Below, piece by piece: positions 22,113 through 31,478 of a stretch of DNA of 54,797 nt; within the stretch, counting starts at the first letter, position 1; each line of letters starts with the position of its first letter. Position numbers and translations under genes: made by a program. Below the pieces are notes generated by a model. That model was not told the DNA's origin, ran no database searches, and worked only from the letters and a program-made list of their open reading frames with translations. The stretch is taken from contig MU130626.1 of NCBI GenBank assembly GCA_015039465.1, positions 3,295-58,091 on the forward strand. Reading direction: 5' to 3'. The DNA comes from Phlegmacium glaucopus (Eukaryota > Basidiomycota > Agaricomycetes > Agaricales > Cortinariaceae).

Positions 22113-22297
22113 AGCTACATTCCTTAGCTTAGACCTTCTGTATTCCCTACAGTGTTAATCTATCTAGCTTGCTCAGAATATCCTGGACATCCTAAGTCTC
22201 CTTTGTGATAATGACTGCAGTTGTATATAAGTCCCCTAGTTACTTGGTCTATTGGCCCAGCACCAAATGTGAGTGCAAGATTATAGTCGCCATAACA
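22113..22297 (+). repeat. LTR 3' end (R-U5) matching 2638-2821
   Basis: 185 bp, from AGCTACATTCCTTAG to CGCCATAACA. It is aligned over its whole length with the truncated LTR at 2638-2821, differing almost only by C/T and G/A. It probably closes element A or a close relative. Confidence 0.7.
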
Positions 22298-22710
22298 GAA
22301 ACCTTGGAATTCCTAGGAATTCCAATTGTTTCCAAGATTATTTCCAATTTCATTCCAACTGTTTCCAAGGAATTCCAACTGTTTCCAAGGAATTCCAAAT
22401 GTTTCCAAGGAATTCCAAATGTTTCCAAGGAATTCCAAATGTTTCCAAGGAATTCCAAATGTTCCAAGTGTTTCCAAGTGTTTCCAAGGAATCCTTGGAA
22501 TCCTTGGAAAGTCCAATCTTTCCAATTGGAAACTTGGAAAGCTTGGAATTGTTGGAATGGGATTGGAATGAAATTGGAATGAAATTCTGAAAATACATGA
22601 CTTTCTGGTGAGAGACAGTATTAAATGTTTCCAATTCGAATTTCAGGAATTCCAAAGAATCCTCAGGAATTCTGAAGGATTCCAATTGGAAAGGGTGGGG
22701 GACTGTAAAG
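22298..22710. repeat. TTCCAAGG-rich repeat with 20-bp tandem array
   Basis: Five 20-bp units of GTTTCCAAGGAATTCCAAAT run from 22361 to 22460, the first with one change. Flanking sequence is made of the same words on both strands, so it can fold back. The right end GGGGGACTGTAAAG resembles the end of the fold-back element at 17677 (GGGGGAGTGTAAAG), suggesting a related element whose left end has been lost. Confidence 0.6.
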
Positions 22711-23288
22711 ACCTCAGATTTGTTGATTCTGTTTTTTGATGAGAGTGTTCACTGTTAGGATCTAAGACTGAGTACACTGTTGTGATGCAGCTAGGGGTCC
22801 AGGGGGTGGAGCCCCTGGCAAGCCCTGAATCTGTGCTGGAGGTCGGCAAAGCGGAGCGGTGCCATGCCAAAGGCACAGGTTCATGGCTTGTCCCAATAAA
22901 GTTGCTATATTGTTCAGCCCTCTTTATTAGAATGATGTAAGTGCCTAGGCTTTTGCCTGTGAACACCAGATTTGAAATTTGTGCCACAAATCTGACTCTT
23001 ATTGTACTACAATATCACTAACTACTTGTAGTTATCTATGGTTCATTCTCTAAGTTGTATATAGGAAGATCATCAGCATAGTTAAATGCCTCAGTCATTT
23101 GCAATGCAAACAACTGAGGTGAATAGTTTATTACTATACTGAAACCAAGTACTAATTAATTACCCAGCTGTTTTACTAGTTATAAATCTTACACTTTTCT
23201 CAATTGTTGACCAAATTCAATGTGATCTTCCTAATTGCACATGATGCTGAGCGAAACTATGTGGTCAAAAGACAAGTTGTCACACATC
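22711..23288. other. Non-coding stretch, no gene seen
   Basis: AT-rich and without a plausible reading frame. It holds a GC-rich hairpin near 22797-22827 (CCAGGGGGTGGAGCCCCTGG), a motif style common in dispersed fungal repeats, and a smaller palindrome near 22969-22995 (CAGATTTG...CAAATCTG). Confidence 0.4.
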
Positions 23289-23450
23289 TGTTGGAAGTGT
23301 TGAGTTCACTCTGGGTAGATAAGCTGATAAGAGAACATTATGCCAGAGGTCAAAGATAAGAATAGTATTTTTGTTATCACTCCTGTACTTGTATAAATAG
23401 TAGTTAGTTCTTTAGTCAAATAACTAGTGTTTTATCTGGTTAACACCAAC
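23289..23450 (+). repeat. Possible solo LTR
   Basis: It begins TGTTGGAAGTGTTGAG, has a TATA-like TATAAATAG near 23393 and ends GGTTAACACCAAC, so the ends are close to a TGTTGG...CCAACA pair. The length (about 162 bp) suits a small Copia-type LTR. A matching target duplication is not clear. Confidence 0.4.
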
Positions 23451-23763
23451 CATCTTAAGCCTCCTCTCTATTGTCGCTCTTGATGTTTATTACCCATTAT
23501 TAGTGATTGTCAGGGGTAACCCTGGGGTAAAACTTCTGTACCCTTACCCTTACCCTCAAAACCCCTACCCCTGTCCAGGGGTAGGGGTTTTGGAGGGTAA
23601 GGGTAAGGGTTTTGAGGGGTATGAAGGGTACAGGGGTATGGTCAAGGGTATTTACTCCAAGGCTTATATATATATAAATCTGATTACCTACCATGTTTTA
23701 TTTACCTTATCAAGCATTAATAGCTCTATTACATGTAATTTAGAATAGATAACTGCCTCAATA

Positions 23764-24118
23764 TGTAGAAAACTAAAACCACCATCTTAGAGTTATATAT
23801 AGATGCTTTAATCAAGCTAGATAAATGTGATCGAGATCACAAGACTCAGTCACGATACAACGGACTATATTTGGATTTGTTACCGTACCTAGATAAATGT
23901 GATCGAGATCACAAGACTACGCTACGGTAAGTAAGAGTGAGACTGGGTATTTTGTAGTTTTACTCACCTCAGTCACGATACAACGGACTGAGGTAGAGTA
24001 GTTAATTTATCTAGTATATATACATATATGGAACAATGGTGGTGGCCAGTAGCTGGTGCCACCGTTGCTTGCTTTGTCTTCGGTGGCCTTGAGGGCCACC
24101 TCGCTCGAATTCGCAACA
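23764..24118 (-). repeat. Copia 3' LTR (minus-strand sense)
   Basis: 355 bp, ends TGTAGAAAAC and GCAACA in plus orientation. It differs from the other LTR by a 72-bp internal duplication near 23818-23889 that repeats AGATAAATGTGATCGAGATC and by a few C/T changes. Confidence 0.92.
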
Positions 24119-24135
24119 CTCCTCCTCACTGAAGA

Positions 24136-27100
24136 CTAAGTAAGTTCTCCTCCTTGCATGGAATCCCGGCAAGTGATACCTAAGAAGGTGCGAAGCCGAG
24201 TAAATCTGGCGGCATCCAACGGCTTTGTGAAGATGTCGGCAACATTATCTTTAGTGTTGATATAGGTCAACACAATATCTCCCGATTGGACCCGTTCCCG
24301 TAAGAAGTGGTACCGGATGTCGAAGTGCTTGACCCTGGCATGGAAGGCTGGGTCTTCAGACAACATGATGGTTGCATTGTTATCGCATAGGATGGTAGTG
24401 GGGGAGGTGGGTGGGAGTTGAATACTGGAAAGTAGAGTCCGAAGCCAAAGCGCTTCTTTGGCAGCCTCAAAGGCCGCTGTGTACTCTGCTTCACATGTCG
24501 AAGTGGCGACGGTTCACTGTCGTCATGCCTGCCAGCATATAGGTCCTGAACCGAGGGTAAAGAAATATCCGCCGACACTTCGTCGGGTGTCGGGGCAAGT
24601 CCCCCAATCCGAATCTGTAAAACCAAACAATTTGATTTTGTTGGTCCCACCAAGTGTTAGTTGCAGAGCCCGAGTTCCTTTGAGGTAACGTACGACCCGT
24701 ACAGCTGCATTCCAATGGACGTACGAGTAGTTATCGAGGAACTGAGAGAATTGCTGGACTGCGTAGGAGATATCGGGGCGAGTTCCTACCGCTAGGTAGA
24801 TAAGACAGCCAACTAAAGACCTGTAAGGGGTTTTCGCTAGACGATCATTGTCTAATGCAGTTAACGAGGACTTGTCGGGGCGGCTTAGCTTTAGGCCTGG
24901 GTCCATGGGCGTCGAAACTGGGTGACTGTTATTCTGGCCAAATTGTTGAATTATTTTGTCGATGAGTGCTGTTTGGGATAGGTGAACCGTTTTAGTTGCT
25001 CGGTCCCAAGAGATAGCAATACCAACGCAATACTTGGCATCACCAAGGTCTGATATTGTCCATAAGGACTTCATCTGAGTTTTGAAGGTGTCGTTTTCCA
25101 CCCGAGAACTCGCTATGGAGAGGAAGTCATCAACGTGGACAGCGGAGATTACTGTACCTGTTTCCGTTTTTCTGTAGTAAATGCATGACTCGCAGGACAA
25201 ACGAACGAATCCCCAAGATAGCATGGCGTCGTTCATCGTTTTGTTCCATATTCTCCCGCTTTGTTTCACCCCATATAATCCTCGTTGCAGCATCCACACA
25301 TGGTCTTCTTTTCCGGTTTCTTCAAATCTGTTAGGCTGCTCCATGTATTGAACTTCGTCATCCGGAAGCAGGCCATAAAGGAAGGCAGTCTTTACGTCGA
25401 TCTGTTGAGCATCCCAATCGAGTGCCGCTGCGAGATGTAGTAGAATTTGCCAGGATTCCATGCGCGCTGTCGGTGAGGTTGTACTTGTGTAGTCCTTACC
25501 ATAGATTTGTTCAAATCCTTTGAAGACGAGGCGTACTTTCCACCTGACAGGAAGACCGTCTGAATTTTGTTTGAGCCTAAAAACTGGGCGCCCTTTTCAA
25601 ATTTTCATAGTGGGAGGTACCTGGGATCGATGAATCAGTTTGTAAACGCCCATTTCTTTCAGTGAAGCCAACTCTTTGAGATACCCCGCTTCCCATTGAG
25701 TACCGTAAGGTGACATCTTCGCTTCTTGCCAAGTTTTTGGTTCGTCAAGATCGAAATTGGTGAAACTTGCTTCAGGGATCGTTGCCATGGCTGCCAATAT
25801 TCGATCAGTCCTCTGCGTTTCTGATTCGTCCGGTGTGTCTAGTTTTAAGTGGTCAAACACATCGCATAGCTCTCTGATCGCCTCATTCTCTGTTTCCGTG
25901 ACAGGTTTCTGGGAATTATCTGCGTGAGCTAACTTGTTTTGAGCTATTCGGTCCGCACTCTCTTTCGACTGTTGTATAGCGGTTTCGAGTCAGTTGGGGC
26001 GAATCCAGCCGGCAGCAGCTTTGAGCTTCTTTTGTGCCAATCTGGATGATCGTCGAGGCATGTTGGCGTCCAAATCATCCATATGGTTATCGTGATCTTG
26101 GTGATCTGTATCCATTATGAGTGGTTGTTCAGGAACATGAATGTGTTCCTCATGGGTGTGTCTGGTTTTGTTTGATGGATGATTATCTTCTTCTGATTGA
26201 CTGGAATTCTCGGGTATGTCCCCTGATATTGGGAGTTGTGCAGGTAGGTTCGGTAATGTAGGTTGCATGTGCCCTTCGTGTGTTTCAAGGAACCGGACAT
26301 GATAGGAGCTAATGACTTGTCTCGTCGAACGGTGGTAGCATCTGTAACTTTTGGCATTGAGGTCATAACCAATCAGTACACATTCAATCGATCTTTCATA
26401 TATCTTTGGGTTATTTCGATTTAGTATGAGGGTGAAGACTTTACAGCCTATTTCATGCATATAGGAGTAGTCTGGTCTGCGGCCATACCATTTTTCATAT
26501 GGGGTACAGTCGCCTAGGGAGCAGGTTACTGTTTTTGCATGTAGGTGTGACGCCGTTAAATATAGCTCATCCCACAGGAAAGGGGGTAGGTTGGCATGTA
26601 TTCGCATGGTCCGCGCTTTGCCCATCAAAGTTCTATGCATGCGTTCTACGCGGCCGATATGGGCCGAGGTGTATGGTGCGGTGAATTCATGTTGCGTTCC
26701 TCGTGACTCTAGCCATCATTTCATTTCATCGGTTTTTAACTCGCCTTTATCAGTTCTATATTTCCCTACTTGCAGTCCCGTTTCCTTTTCTCTAGCAATT
26801 TCCCATGCTTTTAGATATTGGAAGGCTTCGTCTTTTGATTTCAAAAGTATGGGCCATGGGTAGCAAGTGTAGTCATCAACGATATTCATAACGTATTTGT
26901 TGCCCGTTCGTGATTCCACTGCCATGGGCCCAGTTAAGTCCACCCATATTATTTCTAGCTTTTTTGTGGCCCGTCTTCCCTCTTTCCGTACCTTGGGAAC
27001 TGGTGACTTCGTCTGTTTCCCAAGAATACATGAGTCACATTTGGGTGGCGTTGTAGGAAAGGAGGTGGGCATACCTTCAATCATGCCCTTTCTCGCCATG

Positions 27101-28770
27101 TGAGTGATGGCTTGAAAGTTTGCATGACCTAGGCGACGATGCCATGTCTCCAGGTTCGGAACGTAGGAGATTGAATAGGCGGCCTCGGTTGATGGAGTGT
27201 AAATGTTAAGCGCATATAGGTTTTTTCCATGGAGTAAGGATCCACGAGCCATCACTTTCTCAGATATTCGATTGGTTATCCAGCATGTGAGGTGGTCGAA
27301 ATGGACCAGAGCATTGGAGTCTTTAGTCACTGATGATACTGAAATTAGGCGTACAGTGGCGTTTGGTATGAATAGTGCGTCTTTGAGCCACAGATAGGAG
27401 TCTTTGGTTACTGGGATTTTGATATCTCCAATACCGAACGCTTCAATTGCGGAGCCACCAATTCCTTTTACTTTTTGGGAAAAAGGTTGGAGATTAGTGA
27501 AGTTGCTTTTGATTGGACTAATGCCTGCGCTTGCGCCTGAATCCAGAAAGAAGGGATAGTCGGTTGTGGAGCAGGTGAAAGCAGATGCGGTCGCAAGTTC
27601 TGTTGAGTAGTCGTTCCAATCTACACTGGCTTTGTATTCTTTCATCTCATAATTCTCCTCCTGAATTGTTGCCATGAAACCATTGTATTCGATGTCATCG
27701 ACGGGGAGGTCTTCCAGTTTCAGGGATGCAATTCCAGCAAATTCCCAAGGGGGGGGGTTTACCTCGGCCAAGGGAGTGAGTGATGAGGTGTCAGTGTACA
27801 TGAGATATGAACGACCATCAGTCCCCTTAACGGAGACTTGGACGCGTGGAGAGGAACTGGATGAGGAGTTTTGAGTATTATTCTTGGATTCCCTGTCTCT
27901 GCGCCGGGCCTCTTTGGATTCCTCGATCGTTTTTCCAGCCATTCCTCCATTGGGACAAACGCACCACGGGGCAGAGTGCCCAGGACGTTTACAATTGGCG
28001 CATATGATGGACTTGTTCTTTTGGAAAGATTGGGCAGCTAAAGCGACAGTACCATCAGCGTTGGGGACACGTTGTTTGTCTCCCATCAACATTTGATACT
28101 CCTGTTCGAGGAAGTCCACGAGGTTGTCCACCGTGTAGGGAGAGGAGGCAGTGGAAGCCCGAAAGTCCCGTTGGATGATAGCGCGAGAGTGGTCCAGTCC
28201 AGTCCCCAGAGCTTGGAGGATTACAATAGATATGAAAGTTTCTTTGTTGATCCCTCCTTGCATACGGAAGGCTCGTCGTAAGTCGTCTCAGAGGCGCCGG
28301 ACTTTGGTCATCATCTGGTCATCGCGGTCGATACGAGTGGTAAGTGCACTTTGAATCAAGTTGGCTTGCTTGATAGGTCCTTCTTTGAGGTGATACGTCT
28401 CTAATTTCTCCCAGGTTTCTTTAGCGCCCGTTAACATGGAGACAAGGTCCCGTTCGGTGGGGCAGAGACTGGACCTGAGAAATCCCCGTACAGACCGATC
28501 ATTAGACAGCCAGTTACGATGCGCATTCGGTTGGATATCGAGTGGGGGTGCCTTAGAAGTATCGTCAGAAAGGTGAGAGCCAAGGCCAGCCATATCGAGA
28601 AGATCCAGGATCTCTGAACTCCACTTCTTCCAATTTCCCCCATCCTTGTTGAGTTTATCGCCTTTGAAGGTGAAAGAGATAGTTTCCCTTGACACAATCG
28701 GCCTAGTGGCGTCAACGAGTGTAAGGGAGTTCGTAATTGCGGTAGATTCGGTCTCGGGAGGGATCGTCAT
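24136..28770 (-). pseudogene. Copia gag-pol polyprotein, one frame with six TGA codons
   Basis: The frame 28770-24136 (1545 codons including stop) has no frameshift. Gag: DGGNWKKWSSEILDLLDMAG. Zinc knuckle: CANCKRPGHSAPWC. Protease: FFLDSGASAGISPI. GAG-pre-integrase: LETWHRRLGHANF. Integrase: IIWVDLTGPM and IVDDYT. RT: AARMESWQ-type start with DVKTAFLYGLL and catalytic HVDDFLSI. RNase H: FTDSDWGTCPDTRRSVGGYF, CEAEYTAAFEAAKEALWL, DNNATIML and DIRYHFLRERV. The only internal stops are TGA at 28288, 26716, 25990, 25597, 24523 and 24514 (lowest base given). Most fall where an Arg would be normal, for example RL-stop-DDLRRAF and WQA-stop-RQ, so CGA-to-TGA mutation is likely. Confidence 0.93.
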
Positions 28771-28855
28771 AGTAGTGAAGGAAAGAAAAATTCCAAGAAT
28801 AGTTGCGGTAGAAGTCTCTACGTCACGTCATCTTTTATAGCGCGTGATGCAAAAA

Positions 28856-28865
28856 GCCCATAACC
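28856..28865 (-). other. Copia primer-binding site
   Basis: Directly after the 5' LTR the minus strand reads GGTTATGGGC. This is complementary to the anticodon region of initiator tRNA-Met and matches the half-tRNA priming site used by Drosophila copia and relatives. Confidence 0.65.
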
Positions 28866-29148
28866 TGTAGAAAACTAAAACCACCATCTTAGAGTTATAT
28901 ATAGATGCTTTAATCAAGCTAGATAAATGTGATCGAGATCACAAGACTACGCTACAGTAAGTAAGAGTGAGACTGGGTATTTTGTAGTTTTACTCACCTC
29001 AGTCACAATACAACGGACTGAGGTAGAGTAGTTAATTTATCTAGTATATATACGTATATGGAACAATGGTGGTGGCCAGTAGCTGGTGCCACAGTTGCTT
29101 GCTTTGTCTTTGGTGGCCTTGAGGGCCACCTCGCTCGAATTCGCAACA
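28866..29148 (-). repeat. Copia 5' LTR (minus-strand sense)
   Basis: 283 bp, same ends as the other LTR but without its 72-bp duplication. TATA-like TATATATAC words lie near 29045. Confidence 0.92.
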
Positions 29149-29155
29149 CAATATG

Positions 29156-29770
29156 TAGGGTTACCAAAGTTCAGTTCAGAACTGACTCATGAACCTGAAC
29201 TGAACTGAACTGAACTGATAATTTGGTTCAGTTCAGTTCAGGTTCAGGCATTTAGAGATTTATGGTTCATGCAGTTCGAACTGAACTGAACTGCTGAACC
29301 ATTAGGTCCCAGAAGGCCAGGCAATTCTCTTCTTTTAACTTAACATTGTATGGAAAGTGATCCTTCAGTAATTTATGAACATTGGAATGGTTGGGCAGTC
29401 CTTTTGAGCATGAAATAATGGCTAAGGAAGGAGGTAATGGCCAGACTTGGTATGTGGTGTTATTATGTCAGCATAGATCAGTACTGCCTATTTAGGAAAA
29501 TAAATATAAAACAATGGTTTTCTGTGTTCTAAAGGAGTTCCGAGATCATATATGAGTGGAAATCAAGTGGCTAAGGGCTAAGGAAGGTCTTTGTACAATA
29601 AAATTTCAGAAAAAGGTAAAATTTCAGATTTTATAATGGTTCTTCAGTTCAGTTCAGTTCGAACCAGTTCTTAAATGGTTCAGTTCAGTTCAGGACCATA
29701 TGCAAACAGTTCAGTTCAGTTCAGGCTGAGGAGGTGAAGAACTGAACTGAACTGAACTTTGGTAACCCTA
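29156..29770 (+). repeat. hAT-like MITE copy 1
   Basis: 615 bp with terminal inverted repeats TAGGGTTACCAAAGTTCAG and its complement. It is full of GTTCAGTTCAG and CTGAACTGAAC words at both ends and has an AT-rich centre with no gene. About 96% alike to 33821-34434 by eye. Confidence 0.85.
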
Positions 29771-31283
29771 AGTCAGACAGATTGCACTCACCCGGTTTCC
29801 TCGGACAGTGACCGCTGGCTTCTTCATGTTGCGAGTGGCTCTGACCACTTCGACAGGCTCATCTTCATCAAATTCTCCTCCAGCATATTCGAGTGGGTCT
29901 TGGTCTTCAACCAGCTCATGTGAAGATGCGTTCCGAGCTACAAAGGTTGAGCGTCAATCTGTCTCAGATAACAAACAGTTGTGATAACAAACCTGAGATT
30001 GTATCTAGCCGCTGCTTGGCAAGTTTATTGGACCACCCAGAGAGAAGGCCTCCCTCGTCTTTCTTGGCACGTTTCTCGACAACTGGGCCTCTGAAATGTG
30101 AGACACTTGGTAGTTGAGTGTTTACAATTTGGTAGCCTGTCGAAACTTACACAGATTTGTTATCTAGCTGTTTTCGCTTGTGTGTTGCTGGCAGTTTCAT
30201 TTTGGTGATGAAATTGGTGGCAGTATTTCCTGTGATGGCTGAGTTGTTGCGTGCATGGTTGATTGCCTTGCGAAAGTCGCCTCGCTTTGGTTTTTCGGGG
30301 TTCTAGTAAGTTTCATCATTGTGGTCAACGATCACATAAGCATGGATGACAGAAATCACTCGCCTTAGCAGCTTTCACTTTGCCCAGTTTCTTTGCGGCT
30401 TCGTGGACCTCACGGAGGTCAAACTCCCCATCGGAGTTGGACTTGGACCCCTTATCACCATCATCAGAGTCCATGACATAATCTTTGTCCTTATCATGAT
30501 CTCCATCTGACTGATCCTCGAAACCAAGACCTCGACCATCGCTGGACTCTGTGTCAACTACAGACTCGTCAGGAATATCCACCAGTCCTTCCGATGATAT
30601 GTAGTGCTGTTCTCCCAGTCCAAGATCAGCAATCTTCGACTCAGGCTCCAGCACTAGCCGTTCTTGTTCCTCATCTGAACCACCATCGGACTCTACACTG
30701 TTACTTTCAGCTTCTTCAGATTTCGAGGCATCCTCAGGCGCCTACAGACGTTCCAAGGCATAAATCTCCTTCTCATAACAAACAATCAATCGCTGAGTCG
30801 TACCTTTAAAGCAAATTTTGAGGCATCCTCAGGCGCCTAAAGATGTTCCCAGGCATAAATCTCCTTCTCGCAACAAACAATGGATCGCTGAGTCATACCT
30901 TTAAAGCTATGTCCTTTGCTGGGAGCTTATGCTGCGTCATGGTACATTTTACCTATCCAGTCAGTACAAGGATCAGAACTCAAGGCAACGATCAGGGAAT
31001 GAGATAACACAATCACCACACGATGGGCTGGTAACAAATCAGGCCGAGCCATATGCTTCTCGCGTTGCTGGTCTTCTCTGCGAAGCAGGTCTTCGAACAC
31101 AGCGACACGTTGTTTCTGCTGGGCTGCGACACTGACCTTCTTCTCTTCTGCCACAGCAGCAAAGGTAGCAGCTATTTCCTTATCTTGTTGAACTTGTGCT
31201 GATGAGCACCGTTTCTTGTTGTCCAGAAGCTTGTCTGTGGCCTCCCGGTTCATGACGGCACTACGCTTTGGACGGTCAGTCAT
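29771..31283 (-). pseudogene. Accessory gene of the Plavaka-like element, 3' end missing
   Basis: Start is ATG at 31283: TDRPKRSAVMNREATDKLLD, then an Ala/Lys/Gln-rich coiled coil with FEDLLRREDQQREKH. Later exons encode APEDASKSEEAES, a long acidic stretch (DQSDGDHDKDKDYVMDSDDG), HEAAKKLGKVKAA, RGDFRKAINHARNNSAITGN, VEKRAKKDEGGLLSGWSNKL and RATRNMKKPAVTVRGNR. The reading ends in a GTGAGT intron donor 15-20 bases before MITE copy 1 at 29770, so the 3' end was cut inside an intron. A 33-nt micro-exon (30804-30836) arose by tandem duplication. Introns include a possible GC-AG one near 30358-30304. It is divergent from the transposase (195 bp between starts). Function unknown; mostly acidic and basic, probably nuclear by composition. 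Confidence 0.55.
30725..30909. repeat. 95-bp tandem duplication creating a micro-exon
   Basis: Two copies of GAGGCATCCTCAGGCGCCTA through TACCTTTAAAGC, offset by 95 bp. Each carries a splice acceptor (TAG before GCGCCTGAGG, minus strand) and a donor (AAAG before GTAYGAC). Confidence 0.85.
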
Positions 31284-31478
31284 AATTGGGCAAGGGTGGT
31301 GACTCGGGGAGGGAGAGGTTGAAGATGCAACAGAGAAAAACTTCACGGGAATTCACGGTTACGGCTCAAAATTCAACCTGGATTTCAACCCCCTATCCCT
31401 CTTTTTGCAGCCGTTTCGTCCTTGCCACGCTGGCCCTATTCACATTTCATTTGTGCGTTCAGCAATCCCAACGCTCTG

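Larger units (their letters stand above)
23764..29148 (-). mobile_element. Ty1/Copia element, full length, minus strand
   Basis: LTRs at 23764-24118 and 28866-29148 enclose one gag-pol frame on the minus strand. CAATA is duplicated at 23759-23763 and 29149-29153. A primer-binding site follows the 5' LTR and a purine run precedes the 3' LTR (GAGGAGGAG on the minus strand, plus 24119-24127). Confidence 0.93.

Noticed and set aside
22361..22460. CRISPR-like array
   Set aside because: The units are contiguous with no spacers, and the organism is a fungus.
22249..22685. Repeated-peptide ORFs on both strands
   Set aside because: They are translations of the 20-bp tandem array in all frames; no single frame is favoured.
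23536..23620. Telomere-like GGGTAAGGGTAAGGG run (also 34640-34720)
   Set aside because: The unit is GGGTAA or AAGGGT mixed with other spacing, present as inverted arms of a short element, not a TTAGGG array.
24136..28770. TGA read as an amino acid in the Copia frame
   Set aside because: Cyclin and listerin end in TGA within this window, and the sites fit CGA-to-TGA mutation; recoding is not needed.
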